Below are positions 62,885-64,000 of a stretch of DNA of 64,000 nucleotides, piece by piece. Position numbers and translations under genes: made by a program. Source of the DNA: Albifimbria verrucaria (lineage: Eukaryota; Ascomycota; Sordariomycetes; Hypocreales; Stachybotryaceae); contig JAHREC010000049.1 in the NCBI GenBank assembly GCA_020081605.1, forward strand, positions 1,612,001 through 1,676,000, written 5' to 3'. The notes beneath the pieces are model-generated. The model had not been told where the DNA came from. It ran no database searches and saw only the letters and a program-made list of their open reading frames with translations. Numbering within the stretch: the stretch's first letter is position 1; every line of letters starts with the position of its first letter.

Positions 62885-64000
62885 CTATTTGCCTTGATTC
62901 CGGTACTTGCTATCGTATCCTCCTTTCGCTTCAATGAAAGGTTCATTTACCACCAATTTACCTTGGCGAATCGCTTTCGAGCGGGCATCGCCCTCAGATT
63001 TAGCTTTCGCCCTGGCGGCCTGAAGAGCTTTGATGCTATCGTTAATGATGTCAATATGCACGCTTAATGGAAGCTGTATGGGCGTGTTGGTGTGGTTCTT
63101 GAGCTCATCAAACCGCCTCTTTAGTTCATTCAGGCCAGCACGGAACTCTGTTAACTCGAGGAGAAGCCTTTCATGAACTAAAATGCTCACTGCAAGCTGC
63201 GTTTCCACCTTTCCAAGTGTATTGATGTGTTTCTCGCGATTCCTATCCCATACGCTGCTGCCAGCAACCAAAGTCCAAAGCTGCTGGAGGGAGTGGGCTG
63301 GGTATATTGTAAATCGTTCATCTCTTGCGAGGTGTAATGACTGATATCTGCCAGGTATCCCTACTATACTTGAGTAGCTTAAGTGTGGCTTCGGCTTCAT
63401 CAATACGCTCTCCGACGACCTGAGAAGCGTCCGAGATGTGTCCAATATACCGAGCAAAGACTGTGCTCTCCTTCAATGGAGGGGGCGATAAGAGCCAAGA
63501 GATAATCGACGTGAACGAGAATTGAATTTGCTGACTCTGTGATTTTTCCATTTCACGCAATCGAATTAAGGTCCAATAATTAATGCTGATAACTCTGGTG
63601 GAAAGAGAATGGCAACGGATGTGAAAGTCTGTGACACTGCCTATCGTTTCTACAGTGTTGTCAATGTAGCCGTCGAATAATGGGAGAAGATCGTCACGAT
63701 GCTTCAGTTCGGAGTACTTGACGTTAGCACGCAACTGACGCATGACCAACTCAGAGCGCACAAGTTCGTGATTGATGCCAGCCGTCTGGACACTATACTC
63801 TAGCACTTGCAGTGTTCTACCCTGCACGCGCATGAGATCCTCCACCGTCGAGGTCAAGGCCTCTGACGTCTCATTGCCTGTAGTCACAGGCGCCGTTGAG
63901 TGGGCACCAGGATGGCGCAAGTGTATGGAAACCTGGAATACGGCACAGGGGTACTGAACCCAGAGGATGATAGACCGAACAATTAGGGTAAATCCATTGT
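62885..64000 (-). CDS. Uncharacterised coiled-coil protein, cut by the window edge
   Basis: Minus strand, 5' end missing: the frame is still open at the right edge, with a hydrophobic stretch (FTLIVRSIILWVQYPCAVFQ) that may be a signal or membrane segment. Two long pieces in different frames follow. The first is rich in Glu, Arg and Leu (STVEDLMRVQGRTLQVLEYS, FTSIISWLLSPPPLKESTVF). The second contains QLWTLVAGSSVWDRNREKHI, RLLLELTEFRAGLNELKRRF and a charged C-terminus (AARAKAKSEGDARSKAIRQG). A possible intron with a weak GTCATT donor near 63341 and an acceptor near 63288 would join them; an indel is the alternative. I do not recognise the family. It looks like a fungal-specific membrane or coiled-coil protein. 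Confidence 0.55.

Overview
The window is nuclear DNA from a filamentous ascomycete. Short introns (mostly 50-120 bases, GT..AG), fungal-type gene families (ERG25, HAP3, NCA2, MON1, RRN3, DOP1, TOM20) and fungal versions of their motifs point to Pezizomycotina, most likely a sordariomycete. That placement is inference from protein character, not from a search. There is no operon logic, no CRISPR array, no intact mobile element, and I found no tRNA or rRNA gene.

Layout: 1-2.9 kb holds no recognisable gene. 2.9-5.2 kb: a pterin dehydratase converging on ERG25. 6.8-14.4 kb: NCA2, a HIRAN/SNF2/RING helicase and a cysteine dioxygenase. 16.2-24.9 kb: TYW1, TOM20, EXO84 and the PP2A catalytic subunit. 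25.5-26.6 kb: a seven-helix membrane protein, then a 4.8 kb gene-free stretch rich in short tandem repeats. 31.4-33.2 kb: a single-pass membrane protein with a cytoplasmic SH3 domain. 34.2-42.6 kb: MON1 and DOP1 transcribed divergently. 43.8-49.1 kb: a bZIP-type factor, an unassigned exon and RRN3. 49.7-52.4 kb: an apparently decayed multi-pass membrane gene. 52.5-53.5 kb: HAP3. After another 3 kb gap, 56.6-62.3 kb is a dense block of small housekeeping genes (prefoldin 2, CMC2, TMEM14, OST2, GRASP, TGS1). An unidentified gene runs off the right edge.

The strongest overall signal is technical. Seventeen of the 22 recognised gene models need single-base indel corrections. I count 37 one-base deletions, nearly all in short homopolymers and mostly C or G (typically C5 read as C4), plus one insertion, in about 29.8 kb of coding sequence. 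With those corrections and canonical splice sites, all 22 models close exactly in frame with conserved domains intact, including essential genes such as PP2A. This looks like an uncorrected long-read consensus, not mass pseudogenisation. Any annotation made directly on this sequence will split or truncate most genes.

Functionally the genes are mainly core cell biology: mitochondrial import and assembly (TOM20, CMC2, NCA2), secretion and endosomes (EXO84, MON1, DOP1, GRASP, OST2), RNA metabolism (TYW1, TGS1, RRN3), sterol synthesis (ERG25) and transcription (HAP3, bZIP). I see no biosynthetic cluster or defence island. The least-characterised items are the SH3 membrane protein, the seven-helix protein, the decayed membrane gene, the unassigned exon near 46 kb and the right-edge gene.
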